A DNA stretch of 64,000 nucleotides from Hymenobacter cheonanensis (GCF_030581075.1 NZ_JAUQSW010000001.1:310001-374000); one strand, 5' to 3'; counted from the stretch's first letter, positions 37,355 through 47,598 are shown. Numbers and translations are program-made. The notes: generated from the sequence alone by a model not told the origin.

Positions 37355-39265
37355 ATGGATACCCGCCTCGCCTTCCTTCGCACCGTGGAGCCTTTTAACC
37401 TGCTGCCACCCGAGGTGCTGGAGGAGGTGGCGCTGCTGCTGCAAGAGGTGACGCACCCGCGCGAGGCCGTTATCTACCACCAGGGCGAAACCAAGCTGCG
37501 GGGCGTCGATTTGATACTGGAGGGCGGCTACGACACCTTTTTCTTCGATGGCCAGCAGGCCCGGCGCCTGCCCGAGTTTTATGGGCCCGGCACCTGCTAC
37601 GGCGGCGTATCGGTGCTGCTCAATAAAAAGCGCTCGCTGCGCACGGTGCAGGCGCGGGCTGGCACGCGGGTATACTTTCTGCACCGCAACGACTTTCGGG
37701 GGCTGTGCCTGGGCTACGAGTCTTTCTTTCAGCACTTTACCAATCGCTACGGCCGGCTGATGCTCGACGAGGAGTACGCCCAGCTGGTGCATCCCGGCCC
37801 GCAGGCCGCCCAGAACTTTATTGCCGCCGACGAGCTGTACTCGCGCCGTATGGCCGCTGTAGAGCTGCGCCCGGTGCTAGCCTGCCCCGGCAGCACGCCC
37901 ACCCACGAGGTGGCCCGGCGCATGGCCAAGGCGCGCAGCAGCTGCTACTTTGTGCTAGGCGATGACGACGAGAAAATCGTGGGCTACGTCACCGATATCA
38001 CGCTGCGCGACAAGGTGGTAGCGGGCCTGGGCGATGCCCGGCTGCCGATTAGCACTTACCTCGATGCGCCCACGCGCGCCGTCAGCAGCGAGGCTTTCGT
38101 GTATGAGGCGCTGCTACTGATGTTCCGCACCAAGACGCGCTACCTGCTGATAGAGGCGCCTAGTGGCGAGTACCTGGGCTTCATCAGCCGCAACAAGCTG
38201 CTGGCCGAGCAGGCCCAGTCGCCATTTCTCTTTATTCAGGGCGTGAAGCAGGCCGTGTCGCTGCGCGAGCTGCGGCGCAACTGGCAGAAGGTGCCCGACA
38301 TTGTGTTTCAGCTCCTCGACCGGGGCGTGAAGCCCGAAATCGTGAACCAGGTAATCACGACCGTGGCCGACACGATTGCGTTGAAAGTCATTGAAGATGT
38401 GATACGTGAGCTAGGCCCCCCGCCGGCCAAGTTCGTGTTTATCGTGCTAGGGTCGGAAGGCCGGCAGGAACAAACCCTGCTTACCGACCAGGATAACGCC
38501 ATCATTTACGAAGACAAGGCCAACGAGCAGCGCGAGCTGGTGCGCGATTACTTCCTGCGCTTTGCCACCGAGGTATCGGACCGCCTCAACGAGATTGGCT
38601 TCAGCTTCTGCGACGGCGGCTTCATGGCCAAAAACCCGAAGTGGACGCACTCGCTCTCGCACTGGAAACGCAACTACACCGAGTGGCTGCACGAGTCGAA
38701 CCCCGAAAACGTGATGCGCTTCGCGGCGTTTTTCGACATCCGCTTTCTGTATGGCGAAGCTGATATCCTGGACGAGTTGCGCGACTTCCTGGATACCGAA
38801 TTGCAAAAGCCGCTCGACCGCTTTTTGCACTACATGGCTACCAATGCCCTGCAATACGAGCCGCCGCTCACGTTTTTCAACAACATTCGCACCTTTGCGG
38901 TGGGCGACCAGCAGGTGGTCAACCTCAAAAAAATCATGTCGCCCATCGTGGACGCCGTGCGGGTGTTTGCCCTCAAAAACCGCGTTTTCGCCACCAACAC
39001 CGGCCAGCGCCTGGCCGCCCTGCACCAGCTAGGGGTCTTCACCGAGAAGGAGTATCAGGAGCTGCTGCAATCGTACTATTACCTGATGGGTATGCGCCTT
39101 AAAAAGCAGGCAACCCAGATGATGCACGACAAGCTTCCGCCCGATAACTACCTCGACCCCAAGAAGCTAACCAAAGTAGAGCGCGTGACACTGAAGGAGA
39201 TTTTCAAAGTAATTTCCGACTTGCAGCTCAAAATCAAAGTGAACTTTGCCAAGATGCTGAGCTAA
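37355..39265 (+). CDS. cNMP-binding, CBS and DUF294 nucleotidyltransferase-like signalling protein
   Basis: A 636-residue cytoplasmic protein. A cyclic-nucleotide-binding-like domain at about 10-145 (REAVIYHQGETKLRGVDLIL, GVSVLLNKKRSLRTVQA). A CBS pair at about 170-300. A DUF294 nucleotidyltransferase-like domain at about 335-480 with GSEGRQEQTLLTDQDNAIIY (from about 366), the GS...D.D pattern of nucleotidyltransferases such as GlnD. A DUF294_C helical domain to the end. It probably modifies a protein or nucleotide in response to cNMP or adenylate charge. An exonuclease gene precedes it by 91 bp and a hairpin repeat follows. Confidence 0.9.
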   Translation: MDTRLAFLRTVEPFNLLPPEVLEEVALLLQEVTHPREAVIYHQGETKLRGVDLILEGGYDTFFFDGQQARRLPEFYGPGTCYGGVSVLLNKKRSLRTVQARAGTRVYFLHRNDFRGLCLGYESFFQHFTNRYGRLMLDEEYAQLVHPGPQAAQNFIAADELYSRRMAAVELRPVLACPGSTPTHEVARRMAKARSSCYFVLGDDDEKIVGYVTDITLRDKVVAGLGDARLPISTYLDAPTRAVSSEAFVYEALLLMFRTKTRYLLIEAPSGEYLGFISRNKLLAEQAQSPFLFIQGVKQAVSLRELRRNWQKVPDIVFQLLDRGVKPEIVNQVITTVADTIALKVIEDVIRELGPPPAKFVFIVLGSEGRQEQTLLTDQDNAIIYEDKANEQRELVRDYFLRFATEVSDRLNEIGFSFCDGGFMAKNPKWTHSLSHWKRNYTEWLHESNPENVMRFAAFFDIRFLYGEADILDELRDFLDTELQKPLDRFLHYMATNALQYEPPLTFFNNIRTFAVGDQQVVNLKKIMSPIVDAVRVFALKNRVFATNTGQRLAALHQLGVFTEKEYQELLQSYYYLMGMRLKKQATQMMHDKLPPDNYLDPKKLTKVERVTLKEIFKVISDLQLKIKVNFAKMLS

Positions 39266-39273
39266 AAAACGCG

Positions 39274-39366
39274 GTCATGCTGAACGCAGTGAAGCATCTT
39301 ACTCGCAACGTCAGGATACTACCCCTAGCGCCCCCTGGCAAGATGCTTCACTGCGTTCAGCATGAC
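39274..39366. repeat. 27-bp perfect inverted repeat (hairpin family, copy 2)
   Basis: Arms 39274-39300 and 39340-39366 are exact reverse complements over 27 bp, with a 39-bp loop. The outer ends are GTCATGCTGA/TCAGCATGAC. It fills the convergent junction of the DUF294 gene and the LacI gene, where it could act as a bidirectional terminator. Confidence 0.85.
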
Positions 39367-39400
39367 GGACGTTTGGGCAAACATTTGGGCAAAACCACCC

Positions 39401-40435
39401 CTAGCGCTGCGACGAGTCGCGCACTATGAGCTTGGGCTTGAGCACGATGCCGCGCGGCGTGGCGGGGTTGTGGCCGGGGCTGGGCAGCATTTTTTGCAAT
39501 TGCTGCACGGCGGTGCGGCCCATTTGCTCGCAGCGCTGGTCTACGGTGGTGAGGGCCGGCTCGGTGAGCTGGGTAAAAACCTCGTTGCTGAAGCCGGCGA
39601 TGGCCACGTCTTCGGGCACTCGGAAACCGAGCTTTTTGGCTACCTGCAGCCCGCCTACGGCCGCTAAGTCGTTGCTGCTGAACACGCCATCGGGCCGGCG
39701 CGTGGCCGAGAGGCGCATGAGGCCGCGCATGGCGGCGGCCCCACCCTGCTGGCTCAGCTCGCAGAAGGCAATGAGGCGCGGGTCGGGCGCGAGGCCATGA
39801 GCCGCTAGGGCATCGAGGTAGCCCTGGTGGCGGTTTTGGTGGATGTTGACGTGCAGCGGGCCCGTGAAGTGGGCGATGCGCCGGCAGCCCTGCGCAATGA
39901 GGTGCTCGACCACCTGGTAGGCACCGAGGTAGTCATTGAGCGTTACCGACGTCACGTTCGGCCCCTTGAAGCCCTGTACCACGCGGTCGAAAAACACGAG
40001 CGGCACGCCCTGCTGGCGCACAGCTTCAAAGTGCTCAAAGTCAGTAGTGGTGTCTGATAAAGAGAGCAGAATACCGGCTACCTGCGCGCCCATCAGCAGC
40101 TCGATAATCTGGCGCTCCTGCTGCGCGTCTTCGTTCGATTGGCATATCATCACGTTGAAGCCAGCCGCGCTGGCCTCGCTGGCAATGCCATGAATGACCT
40201 CGGGAAAGAAGTAGCCCGTGATGTGCGGCACGATAACCCCTAGCGTATTGCTGCGGCCCCGGCGCAGGCCGGCGGCCAGGGGGTTGGGCTGGTAGTGTAG
40301 CTCTTTGGCTAGCTGGCGCACGCGGGCCTTGGTGGCCTCGCTCACGTCGTGGTGGTCGGCCAGGGCGCGCGAAATGGTCGAAGCTGACAGGCCCAGGGCC
40401 TTCGCCAGGTCGGTGATGGAAGCGCGACGATTCAT
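39401..40435 (-). CDS. LacI family transcriptional regulator
   Basis: A 344-residue regulator. The N-terminal helix-turn-helix is SITDLAKALGLSASTISRAL (6-25), followed by the hinge YQPNPLAAGLRRGRS. Residues 60-344 form the periplasmic-binding-like sugar-sensing core (TLGVIVPHITGYFFPEVIHG, DGVFSSNDLAAVGG, VPEDVAIAGFSNEVFT, LTTVDQRCEQMGRTAV). ATG 40435 is the natural family start. It would bind a palindromic operator and release it on binding a sugar. It is divergent from the AsmA-like gene, and no sugar-utilisation gene is adjacent, so targets are likely distant. Confidence 0.93.
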   Translation of the reverse strand: MNRRASITDLAKALGLSASTISRALADHHDVSEATKARVRQLAKELHYQPNPLAAGLRRGRSNTLGVIVPHITGYFFPEVIHGIASEASAAGFNVMICQSNEDAQQERQIIELLMGAQVAGILLSLSDTTTDFEHFEAVRQQGVPLVFFDRVVQGFKGPNVTSVTLNDYLGAYQVVEHLIAQGCRRIAHFTGPLHVNIHQNRHQGYLDALAAHGLAPDPRLIAFCELSQQGGAAAMRGLMRLSATRRPDGVFSSNDLAAVGGLQVAKKLGFRVPEDVAIAGFSNEVFTQLTEPALTTVDQRCEQMGRTAVQQLQKMLPSPGHNPATPRGIVLKPKLIVRDSSQR

Positions 40436-40653
40436 AGAGCAGCAGAAAAATGACGAAGGCGCAGCAGGCAGTCCTGGCTGCAAAGATGGGTTTGGGCCAG
40501 CTAATGCGCCTACTGCTGGCCAACACGGCAGGAGCTAGCGGCCGTTCCAGCTTAAGTGGTCGGTCAAAACTGCCGGGCTTACGTATGGGGGAGAACGCCC
40601 GGCCGGTGGCGCACGTTGCTGGTGGTATTAGCTCGGGTAGTGTAGCTTGCCAT

Positions 40654-43600
40654 ATGAAGTCGTTTCCCCTCTGGCGCGTGCTGGGTGTTGGTTTTTTACT
40701 TCTGCTGCTGGTCCTTGGGGTAGGGGGCTGGCTGCTCACGACCCGCTACGCCCAGCCCTACGTGAAGCAGCTGGTGCGCGAAAAGCTCACTGGCAACTCG
40801 GAGCTGGTGCTCGACCCGTTTGAGGTGGAATTTTCGGTGTGGCGCGATTTTCCGCACGTCACGGCCTCGCTTACGCACCTCACCCTGCGCGACAGCTCGC
40901 ACCACCGTACGCTGCCGGTGCTGCGCCTGGGCCGCGCCGACATGCGCCTGAACCTGCGCGAGCTGCTGCACCGCCGCGTGGAGGTTACGCGCCTCACTCT
41001 GCGCGACGTGGCCATCGGCCAGCGGGTCGATTCGCTGGGACGCACCTGGGGCCTGCGGGGCAAGAAGCAGGCCGCCGCTGCGCCACCGCCCAAAATCGAC
41101 CTCGCCCTGGATTCCATTATCATCTATAATTTCGGCATCTTCACTCGCAACGATTTTATTCACAGCGCTTTGCGCGGGCGCGTATTTCAAGCCCGCCTGT
41201 CGGCCAAGCTGCAAAAGGGGGTGCTGGCAGTGCACGGGCGCTTTGTGGGGCGCCTCGACCAGCTGCGCAACCGCAGCGGCGATTTGCTCACCAACGAGCC
41301 CGTGCAAGCCTGGCTGCACTACCGCTACAGGTTTGCCGAGCGCCAGGGCGAGTTTTTCGATAGCCGCGCCACCCTCAACGGCGATACCATCAGCGTCAGC
41401 GGTACCCATGCGGCCGATGTGGCGGCCGGCAATGGCCCGCCGCGCGGCACCGTGCTCAACCTACGCTTTGCGGGCAGCCAACCGCTGCTGGCAGTGCTGC
41501 ACACGGCGCTGCCGCCCTCGCTGCGGCCCATTTTGCAAGGCGCCAGCAGCCCTAGCAAGGCCCGCATCGAGTACCTGATGTCGGGGCTGAGCGGGCCCAA
41601 AGTGCGCCCGCGCATTGTGCTGCACTTTGGGCTGCGCGGTGCCCGCATTCAGTGGCCCGACTCGGCGCAGCGCATCGACCGCTGGGACTTGCAGGGCACC
41701 TACGACAACGGCCCTGCCCACGCCCCCCAGTCTATGTCCTTGACCCTGAGCCAGTGCCGCGTATACTCGCCGGCCGGCCAGCTCGACATGGCTTTTTCGC
41801 TACGCGATTTTCGGCAGCCCTACGTGAGCGGCCGCCTGCACGGGCGCACCGAGCTGCCGGCGCTTATGGCGCTGCTCTCGCCCGCGCACTGGTACGCCCG
41901 CCGCGGCATTGCCGACCTCGATGTGCGGCTGCACGGGCTGCTACCCGCAGTGGGCCAGCAGCGGCAGCGCGGGGTGTTTCGCAAAAATATGGCTATACAG
42001 GGCACCGCTACCCTGCGCAATGCGGCCTTTGCCCTAGCCGGCCACCAGGGCGACTTGCACGGCCTCAACGTGCGCATTGGCCTGAACGACAGTCTATGGC
42101 AGCTTTCCAACGCCTCGGGGGTGCTGGCGGGCATGAATTTTAAAGCCTCGGCTACCACTACTTATTTGCTAGACTACTTCACCGGCCAGCATCCTACTAC
42201 CAATATTAAGGGGAGTTTTGAGGTGGATGCCCTGGACCTGGGGCGCCTGCGGCAGCTGCTGCGGCCCAGCGCCACCGGGCCCCTTGTGGCGCGCCAGGGC
42301 CGGCCGGCGCGCAGCCAGGCTGCCCGCCGGCGCATTGCCACCACACTGGGCAGCCACATTATTCCGGCCGGCATGCACCTCGATGTGGCGCTGCGTTGCG
42401 GGCGGCTAGCTCTGGCTACCGACACCCTGCGCGATATGGCCGTGCGCATTCGCCACGATGGCGAGCGGGTGCAGCTCACCGGCATTCGGGGCCGGCTCTG
42501 GGATGGCGAAGTGCGCGGCGAGGCCCAGTGGCCCACCGACTCGGCCAACCGGGTGGTGCCAGTTTCCTATAACGTTGATTTTCATTTTGATACACTCAAC
42601 TATAAGTCGCTGCTTGAGCGGCTTTCGCGGCCGCCCCGGCGCTCGCGCAAGTCGCCCAACAGCCCGGCCATTCGCGAGCTGCTGCTGGCTGCCAACGGCA
42701 AGCTGAGCTACGAAATCAACTCGCTGCTGCTGCCCAACGGTGAAAAGCTGCGTGACCTGCGCCTGCGCTTCGACAAGCAGGGCTCTACCCTGCACCTGCC
42801 CTACGTATATTTTGTGGCGCCGCAGGGCGGCATCGGCAGTGGCTCGGCCACGGCCCAGGTCGAGGGCCTGCGCATTGCCCGCGCCGATGCCAGCCTCTAC
42901 CTGCGCTACCCCACCCTCGATGTGCCCGACCTGCTGCGGATGCTGGCCAGCGTGGCGCCGCCGCGCACCGACTCGGCGGCCCTGGTGGCGCGGCGCGCCC
43001 TGCGGGCCGCCCGGCGCGCCAAGCGCCTGGGCGCCGGTGCGGCCCCTAGCTCGCTCATTACCAACGGCATGTTTACGGCACTGCTGCGCGTGGAGGCCGA
43101 CCACGTGCGCTACGCCGCTGTGCAGGGCACCCAGTTTCAGCTCGTAACGCACCTACAGGCCGGCGAGGCTATCCTTGACGACTGCACCGTGAGCGCCCTT
43201 GGGGGCCGCATTACGCTGCGGGGCCGGCTCATCACTAATGCCGGCCGGCTGCACCACCCCTTGCAGGTGCAGGCGCTGCTGGAAGACATTCACCTCCCCG
43301 CGCTGTTTGGCATGACGACCGCCATGCGGCTTAACGTGCTGAGCAGCAATAATATTGAAGGCAGCCTGCGCTGCGCCGCCGCCCTGCGCACCGACCTCGA
43401 TGAGAAATTCATCCCCAACCTCGATAATACGAACGCCTACCTCAAGGCTGATATCCACAACCTGGAGCTGGTGAATGTGGAAGCCCTGGAAGAGGCGTTC
43501 AAGTTCTTTAAGAAGCGCACCAGCCACCTGTATTTTGAGCCGGTGAGCAGCGAGTTTGTGCTGAGCCGGGGCGAGCTGCTCATTCCTAATCTTCAGCTGA

Positions 43601-43968
43601 ACAGCAACTTAACCGAGCTGCAAATAAACGGCCGCTACGACCTCGACGGCCGCGCCGACCTCTACGTAGGCATGAACCCGCTGCACGCCCTGCTAGGTAG
43701 CAACAGCAAGCGCGTTGCCCGCATTCAGGCCGGCGAGGCCACCACCCGCCACGATGCCAAGCTCAGCTACGTGAACCTGAGCCGGGAGGCATCCCACACC
43801 AAATACCACGTTAAGGTTTTCCAGAAGCAGGAGCAGCGCCAGGCCCAGGCCACGCTGCGCCGCCAGCTGCGCCAGCTTGTCATCGCCCAGCGCCTCGATA
43901 CTACGCTGCGCCTGCTGCCGCGTGCGCCTGCCATTGTGCCCACCGGCAAGCTAGCCACCTCGCCCTGA
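40654..43968 (+). CDS. AsmA-like large envelope protein
   Basis: A 1104-residue protein with one N-terminal membrane helix (WRVLGVGFLLLLLVLGVGGW, about 7-27) and a long periplasmic part. The start of the soluble region (YVKQLVREKLTGNSELVLDP, VWRDFPHVTASLTHLTLRD) and repeated strands fit the AsmA/DUF748-type superfamily, whose bridge-like members carry lipids between membranes or shape the outer membrane. The C-terminal 250 residues (DLDEKFIPNLDNTNAYLKAD, LVNVEALEEAFKFF, ELQINGRYDLDGRADLYVGM) match the family end. Low-complexity basic stretches (RRALRAARRAKRL) interrupt it. ATG 40654 starts just before the membrane helix. It is divergent from lacI. Confidence 0.85.
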   Translation: MKSFPLWRVLGVGFLLLLLVLGVGGWLLTTRYAQPYVKQLVREKLTGNSELVLDPFEVEFSVWRDFPHVTASLTHLTLRDSSHHRTLPVLRLGRADMRLNLRELLHRRVEVTRLTLRDVAIGQRVDSLGRTWGLRGKKQAAAAPPPKIDLALDSIIIYNFGIFTRNDFIHSALRGRVFQARLSAKLQKGVLAVHGRFVGRLDQLRNRSGDLLTNEPVQAWLHYRYRFAERQGEFFDSRATLNGDTISVSGTHAADVAAGNGPPRGTVLNLRFAGSQPLLAVLHTALPPSLRPILQGASSPSKARIEYLMSGLSGPKVRPRIVLHFGLRGARIQWPDSAQRIDRWDLQGTYDNGPAHAPQSMSLTLSQCRVYSPAGQLDMAFSLRDFRQPYVSGRLHGRTELPALMALLSPAHWYARRGIADLDVRLHGLLPAVGQQRQRGVFRKNMAIQGTATLRNAAFALAGHQGDLHGLNVRIGLNDSLWQLSNASGVLAGMNFKASATTTYLLDYFTGQHPTTNIKGSFEVDALDLGRLRQLLRPSATGPLVARQGRPARSQAARRRIATTLGSHIIPAGMHLDVALRCGRLALATDTLRDMAVRIRHDGERVQLTGIRGRLWDGEVRGEAQWPTDSANRVVPVSYNVDFHFDTLNYKSLLERLSRPPRRSRKSPNSPAIRELLLAANGKLSYEINSLLLPNGEKLRDLRLRFDKQGSTLHLPYVYFVAPQGGIGSGSATAQVEGLRIARADASLYLRYPTLDVPDLLRMLASVAPPRTDSAALVARRALRAARRAKRLGAGAAPSSLITNGMFTALLRVEADHVRYAAVQGTQFQLVTHLQAGEAILDDCTVSALGGRITLRGRLITNAGRLHHPLQVQALLEDIHLPALFGMTTAMRLNVLSSNNIEGSLRCAAALRTDLDEKFIPNLDNTNAYLKADIHNLELVNVEALEEAFKFFKKRTSHLYFEPVSSEFVLSRGELLIPNLQLNSNLTELQINGRYDLDGRADLYVGMNPLHALLGSNSKRVARIQAGEATTRHDAKLSYVNLSREASHTKYHVKVFQKQEQRQAQATLRRQLRQLVIAQRLDTTLRLLPRAPAIVPTGKLATSP

Positions 43969-44007
43969 AGAAGTTTTACGCTGGGTAGGCAATAGTCTTT
44001 CCGTCAT

Positions 44008-44118
44008 GTCATGCTGAGCGAAGCGGAGCGTAGTCGAAGCATATTAGCCGGTTTGTTATACGGCTTATGTGTGCTATGCCAAGATTCTTCGACTACGCTC
44101 CGCTTCGCTCAGCATGAC
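44008..44118. repeat. 32-bp perfect inverted repeat (hairpin family, copy 3)
   Basis: Arms 44008-44039 and 44087-44118 are perfect reverse complements, loop 47 bp. The ends are again GTCATGCTGA. Just left of it, GTCAT occurs twice in a row. It lies between the convergent AsmA-like and aldo/keto reductase genes. Confidence 0.85.
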
Positions 44119-44172
44119 GGATTAGAGGTCTTGTAACTAAAATTAAAGCAGCTTCTTTATGAAAGCCAGCCG

Positions 44173-45168
44173 CTAGCCCAGCATAGCGTCAATCTGCGCC
44201 AGCTCGTCGGGGCTGAACTGGTAGTTTTTGAGGCAACCCACCGCGTCGAGCACCTGCTGCGGCTTGCTGGCCCCAATGATAACGGAGGTGAGGCGCGGGT
44301 CTTTCAGCACCCAGGCCAGGGCTAGCTGGGCCAGGGTTTGGCCGCGCTGCTGGGCTAGCCCGTTGAGCTGGCGGGCTTTCTCAATATTGGCAGGGTTGAG
44401 CTGGCTTTCCTCAATGGCGCCGTTGCCGAGCTTGCGGGCCGCGCGCGAATCGGGCGGCACGCCGTGCAAGTACTTGTCAGTCAGTACACCCTGGGCCAGC
44501 GACGAGAAGGCGATGCAGCCCACGCCTTCCTCGGCCAGCGCGTCGAGCAGGCCGTTTTCGGGGTCGCGCACCAGCAGCGAGTATTTAGGCTGATGGATAA
44601 CGCAGGGCGTGCCCAGCTCGCGCAGGATGGCGCAGGCACGGCGCGTTTCGTCGGGCGAGTAGCTGCTCAGGCCCACGTACAGGGCCTTGCCCTGGCGCAC
44701 CAGGTGGTCGAGGGCCGTCATGCTTTCCTCCAGGGGCGTGGCCGGGTCGGGCCGGTGGTGGTAGTAGATGTCCACGTAGTCGAGGCCCATGCGGCGCAGG
44801 CTTTGGTCGAGGCTGGCCACGAGGTACTTGCGCGAGCCACCGTCGCCGTAGGGGCCGGGCCACATGCCGTAGCCGGCCTTGGTCGAGATAATCAGCTCGT
44901 CGCGATGGGGCTTAAAATCAGTTTTATACAGCCGGCCAAACGTTTCTTCGGCCGCGCCGGGGGGCGGGCCGTAGTTGTTGGCCAGGTCGAAGTGCGTAAT
45001 GCCCGCGTCGAAGGCCGTGCGCAGAATATCGCGGCAGCCGGCCAGGGCATTCACCTCGCCAAAATTTTGCCACAGGCCCACCGAAATGGCGGGCAGCTGC
45101 AAGCCGCTGCGGCCGCTGCGGCGGTAGTGCATAGTGTCGTAGCGGGTGGGGCTAGCCAGGTAGGTCAT
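44173..45168 (-). CDS. Aldo/keto reductase, YghZ-like
   Basis: A 331-residue NADPH-dependent reductase. The start MTYLASPTRYDTMHYRRSGR matches the characteristic N-terminus of E. coli YghZ (L-glyceraldehyde 3-phosphate reductase group), so the first ATG is kept. The catalytic tetrad of the family is visible: D in HFDLANNYGPPPGAAEE, Y of NNYG, K in IISTKAGYGMWPG, H in YYHHRPDPATP. The NADPH site appears at VIIGASKPQQVLDAV. It may detoxify methylglyoxal or reduce a sugar aldehyde. It is divergent from the CocE hydrolase and converges with the AsmA-like gene. Confidence 0.92.
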   Translation of the reverse strand: MTYLASPTRYDTMHYRRSGRSGLQLPAISVGLWQNFGEVNALAGCRDILRTAFDAGITHFDLANNYGPPPGAAEETFGRLYKTDFKPHRDELIISTKAGYGMWPGPYGDGGSRKYLVASLDQSLRRMGLDYVDIYYHHRPDPATPLEESMTALDHLVRQGKALYVGLSSYSPDETRRACAILRELGTPCVIHQPKYSLLVRDPENGLLDALAEEGVGCIAFSSLAQGVLTDKYLHGVPPDSRAARKLGNGAIEESQLNPANIEKARQLNGLAQQRGQTLAQLALAWVLKDPRLTSVIIGASKPQQVLDAVGCLKNYQFSPDELAQIDAMLG

Positions 45169-45355
45169 GGGCGTGAACTGATATTAGGTACTGATTACAA
45201 ACTATTTGGCTAGTACAAGCCTGCGGGGCAATCACACCGCACCGGCGCCCGAGCAGCTGCGCACCGGTGCAATTGCGCTGCAAGCTCGCACCGACAGCCG
45301 GTTTTGCGGGCAGAGCCGCGGCAACCATAAGCTACAATCTGCTACTTTGCGCCCT

Positions 45356-47296
45356 ATGCTCCGCTTTATAGTTCTCCTTGGCCTGGCTGGGCTAGCCCGG
45401 CCGGCTGCTGCCCAAACCACTACCCGCGCTCAGGATTCGGCCTTTGTGCGCCAAACCTACCGCAAGGTCGAGCAGCTCATCCCGATGCGCGACGGCACCC
45501 GGCTGGCTACCATCCTCTACGTGCCGCTCGATGCCAGCGCGGCCCGCCCCTACCCTTTCCTGCTGGAGCGCACGCCCTACTCGGCCGGCCCGCGCGGGGC
45601 CAACAACTACCCCACGCGCGGCCCCGGCCCCAGCCGCGAGCTTAGCCAGGAAAAATACATTTTCGTGTACCAGGATGTGCGGGGCCGCTACCTCAGCGAG
45701 GGGCAGTTTGAGGAGATGACGCCCGCCCTCAACAACCCGCCCAAACCCGGCCTAAAAGGCAAAAGCACGCCCCACGACGAAAGCACCGATACCTACGATA
45801 CCATTGAGTGGCTGCTCAAAAACGTGGCCGGCCACAACGGGCGCGTGGGTATCATGGGCATCTCGTACCCGGGCTTTTATGCCACCGCCAGCCTGCCCGG
45901 GGCGCACCCGGCCCTCAAAGCCGTGTCGCCGCAGGCGCCGGTTACGGATGAGTTTATGGGCGACGATGCCCGGCACAACGGGGCGTTTTTCCTGCTCGAT
46001 AACTTCGATTTTACCAATTACTTCGATGTGCCCCGGCCCCAGCCGGTGGCCACCTACCCGGAGCTATTCCCGCTAAAAATCAGCGACGCCTACCAGTTCT
46101 TTCTGGAGCTAGGGCCCATCAAAAATGCAAATCAAGCCCAGTACTTCAACGGCCGGGCGCGCATCTGGAACGAGTACCTGGCCCACGATACCTACGATGC
46201 CTACTGGCAGGCGCGCAACATCCGGCCGCACCTCACGGGCGTGAGGCCGGCCGTGCTCGTGGTAGGCGGCTGGTACGATGCCGAAGACCTCTTTGGCGCC
46301 CTGCACACCTACCAGGCCATCGAAAAGCAAAACCCCGGCGCCACCAACCGCCTCGTGATGGGCCCCTGGACCCACGGCGCCTGGGGCCGCCCCGACTGGA
46401 GCACCTACGGCCCGCTGAGCTTCGGCCAGAACACCGCCTCCTACTACCGCCAGCAGCTGGAAACGCCGTTTTTCAATTATTACCTGAAAGGCAAAGGCAG
46501 CTTCAACGCGGCCGAGGCTACGGTGTTTGACACGGGCACGAATGAGTGGAAAACCTACCCGGCCTGGCCGCCGAAGGCTAGCCAGCCGCGCATGCTTTTA
46601 TTACAGGCGAAAGGAAATCTGCTTTTGGAAACCCGATTAGCTCATATGATTAACAACAAGGTTCTTGGTTATCCTAACGTAGATACACCTCCGGCTAAGC
46701 TACCAGAACCACCCGCCCCGCCAGCCTTCACCGAATACGTCAGCGACCCGGCCAGCCCCGTGCCCTACACCGACGGCGTGAAGGCTAGCCGCGACAGCGA
46801 GTATATGATTGAAGACCAACGCTTCGCCGCCAAACGGCCCGATGTGCTCACGTTCCAGACCCAGCCGCTGGCCCAGGACCTTACCGTGGCCGGCCCGCTA
46901 GGGGTCGACTTGTGGGTGAGCACCTCGGGCACCGACGCCGACTTTGTGGTGAAGCTCATCGACGTGCTGCCCGACGGCCCGGCCGGCACCCAGCGCCTGG
47001 TGCGGGCCGACGTGTTTCGGGGCCGCTACCGCCACAGCTTCGCGAAGCCCGAGGCCTTTCAGCCCAACGTGCCCACCGAGGTAAAATATGACCTGAACGA
47101 CGTACTGCACACCTTTAAGAAGGGCCACCGCCTGCTGGTGCAGGTGCAAAGCACCTGGTTTCCGCTCGTCGACCGCAACCCGCAGCAGTTCGTCAATATC
47201 TCCACGGCCGAGGCCAAAGACTTCCAAAAGGCTACCATTCGGGTGTACCACGAAGCAGGCCACGCCTCGGGCCTCACGCTACGCGTGCTGCAGTAA
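45356..47296 (+). CDS. CocE/NonD family serine hydrolase, secreted (S15-like)
   Basis: A 646-residue protein with a signal peptide (MLRFIVLLGLAGLARPAAAQ). The alpha/beta-hydrolase part has MRDGTRLATILYVP, YVFV-type strand with DVRGRYLSEG, and the nucleophile elbow GISYPGF with S170. HGAWGRPD near residue 342 probably holds the catalytic His. The C-terminal jelly-roll (PLGVDLWVSTSGTDADFVVK, LIDVLPDG, HRLLVQVQSTWFPLVDRNPQ) is the X-Pro dipeptidyl-peptidase C domain. Family members are cocaine esterase, glutaryl-7-ACA acylase and peptidases; here it is likely a periplasmic peptidase or ester hydrolase. ATG 45356 begins the signal peptide. A short AT-rich stretch around 46610-46700 uses unusual codons (TTA, GAA, CCT). 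Confidence 0.9.
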   Translation: MLRFIVLLGLAGLARPAAAQTTTRAQDSAFVRQTYRKVEQLIPMRDGTRLATILYVPLDASAARPYPFLLERTPYSAGPRGANNYPTRGPGPSRELSQEKYIFVYQDVRGRYLSEGQFEEMTPALNNPPKPGLKGKSTPHDESTDTYDTIEWLLKNVAGHNGRVGIMGISYPGFYATASLPGAHPALKAVSPQAPVTDEFMGDDARHNGAFFLLDNFDFTNYFDVPRPQPVATYPELFPLKISDAYQFFLELGPIKNANQAQYFNGRARIWNEYLAHDTYDAYWQARNIRPHLTGVRPAVLVVGGWYDAEDLFGALHTYQAIEKQNPGATNRLVMGPWTHGAWGRPDWSTYGPLSFGQNTASYYRQQLETPFFNYYLKGKGSFNAAEATVFDTGTNEWKTYPAWPPKASQPRMLLLQAKGNLLLETRLAHMINNKVLGYPNVDTPPAKLPEPPAPPAFTEYVSDPASPVPYTDGVKASRDSEYMIEDQRFAAKRPDVLTFQTQPLAQDLTVAGPLGVDLWVSTSGTDADFVVKLIDVLPDGPAGTQRLVRADVFRGRYRHSFAKPEAFQPNVPTEVKYDLNDVLHTFKKGHRLLVQVQSTWFPLVDRNPQQFVNISTAEAKDFQKATIRVYHEAGHASGLTLRVLQ

Positions 47297-47553
47297 GCAA
47301 CGTAGGGCCTTGGCTGTCGCCGGACATAATCCGTTTTGTCAGTGTGGGACTAGCCAGCGGGGCCGTTGCAGGGCACAGCAAGCCGCGCCAAGCTGCTGGC
47401 CGGGCGGTGTGAAGCAGGCGCCGCGTGCAGAAGGCAGGCTAGCCACTTGGTGTAGTTGTAGGCACCCTTCCGGTCTTACCAGCCAGGGCCAGGGTGATGG
47501 GACTTGCCTATTTGTCTTAGATGGTAGGCTTGGATGGTGGGTTTTTCAATTTG

Positions 47554-47598
47554 CTTCGGCCGGTAGCAGCACTATTTATGTGCCACTACCGGCCGAAG
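47554..47598. repeat. 13-bp perfect hairpin, extendable to 20 bp
   Basis: CTTCGGCCGGTAG (47554-47566) pairs with CTACCGGCCGAAG (47586-47598). Allowing three mismatches, the stem reaches 20 bp with a small AT loop. There is no T-run, so it is more like a REP or RNA hairpin than a classical terminator. Confidence 0.6.
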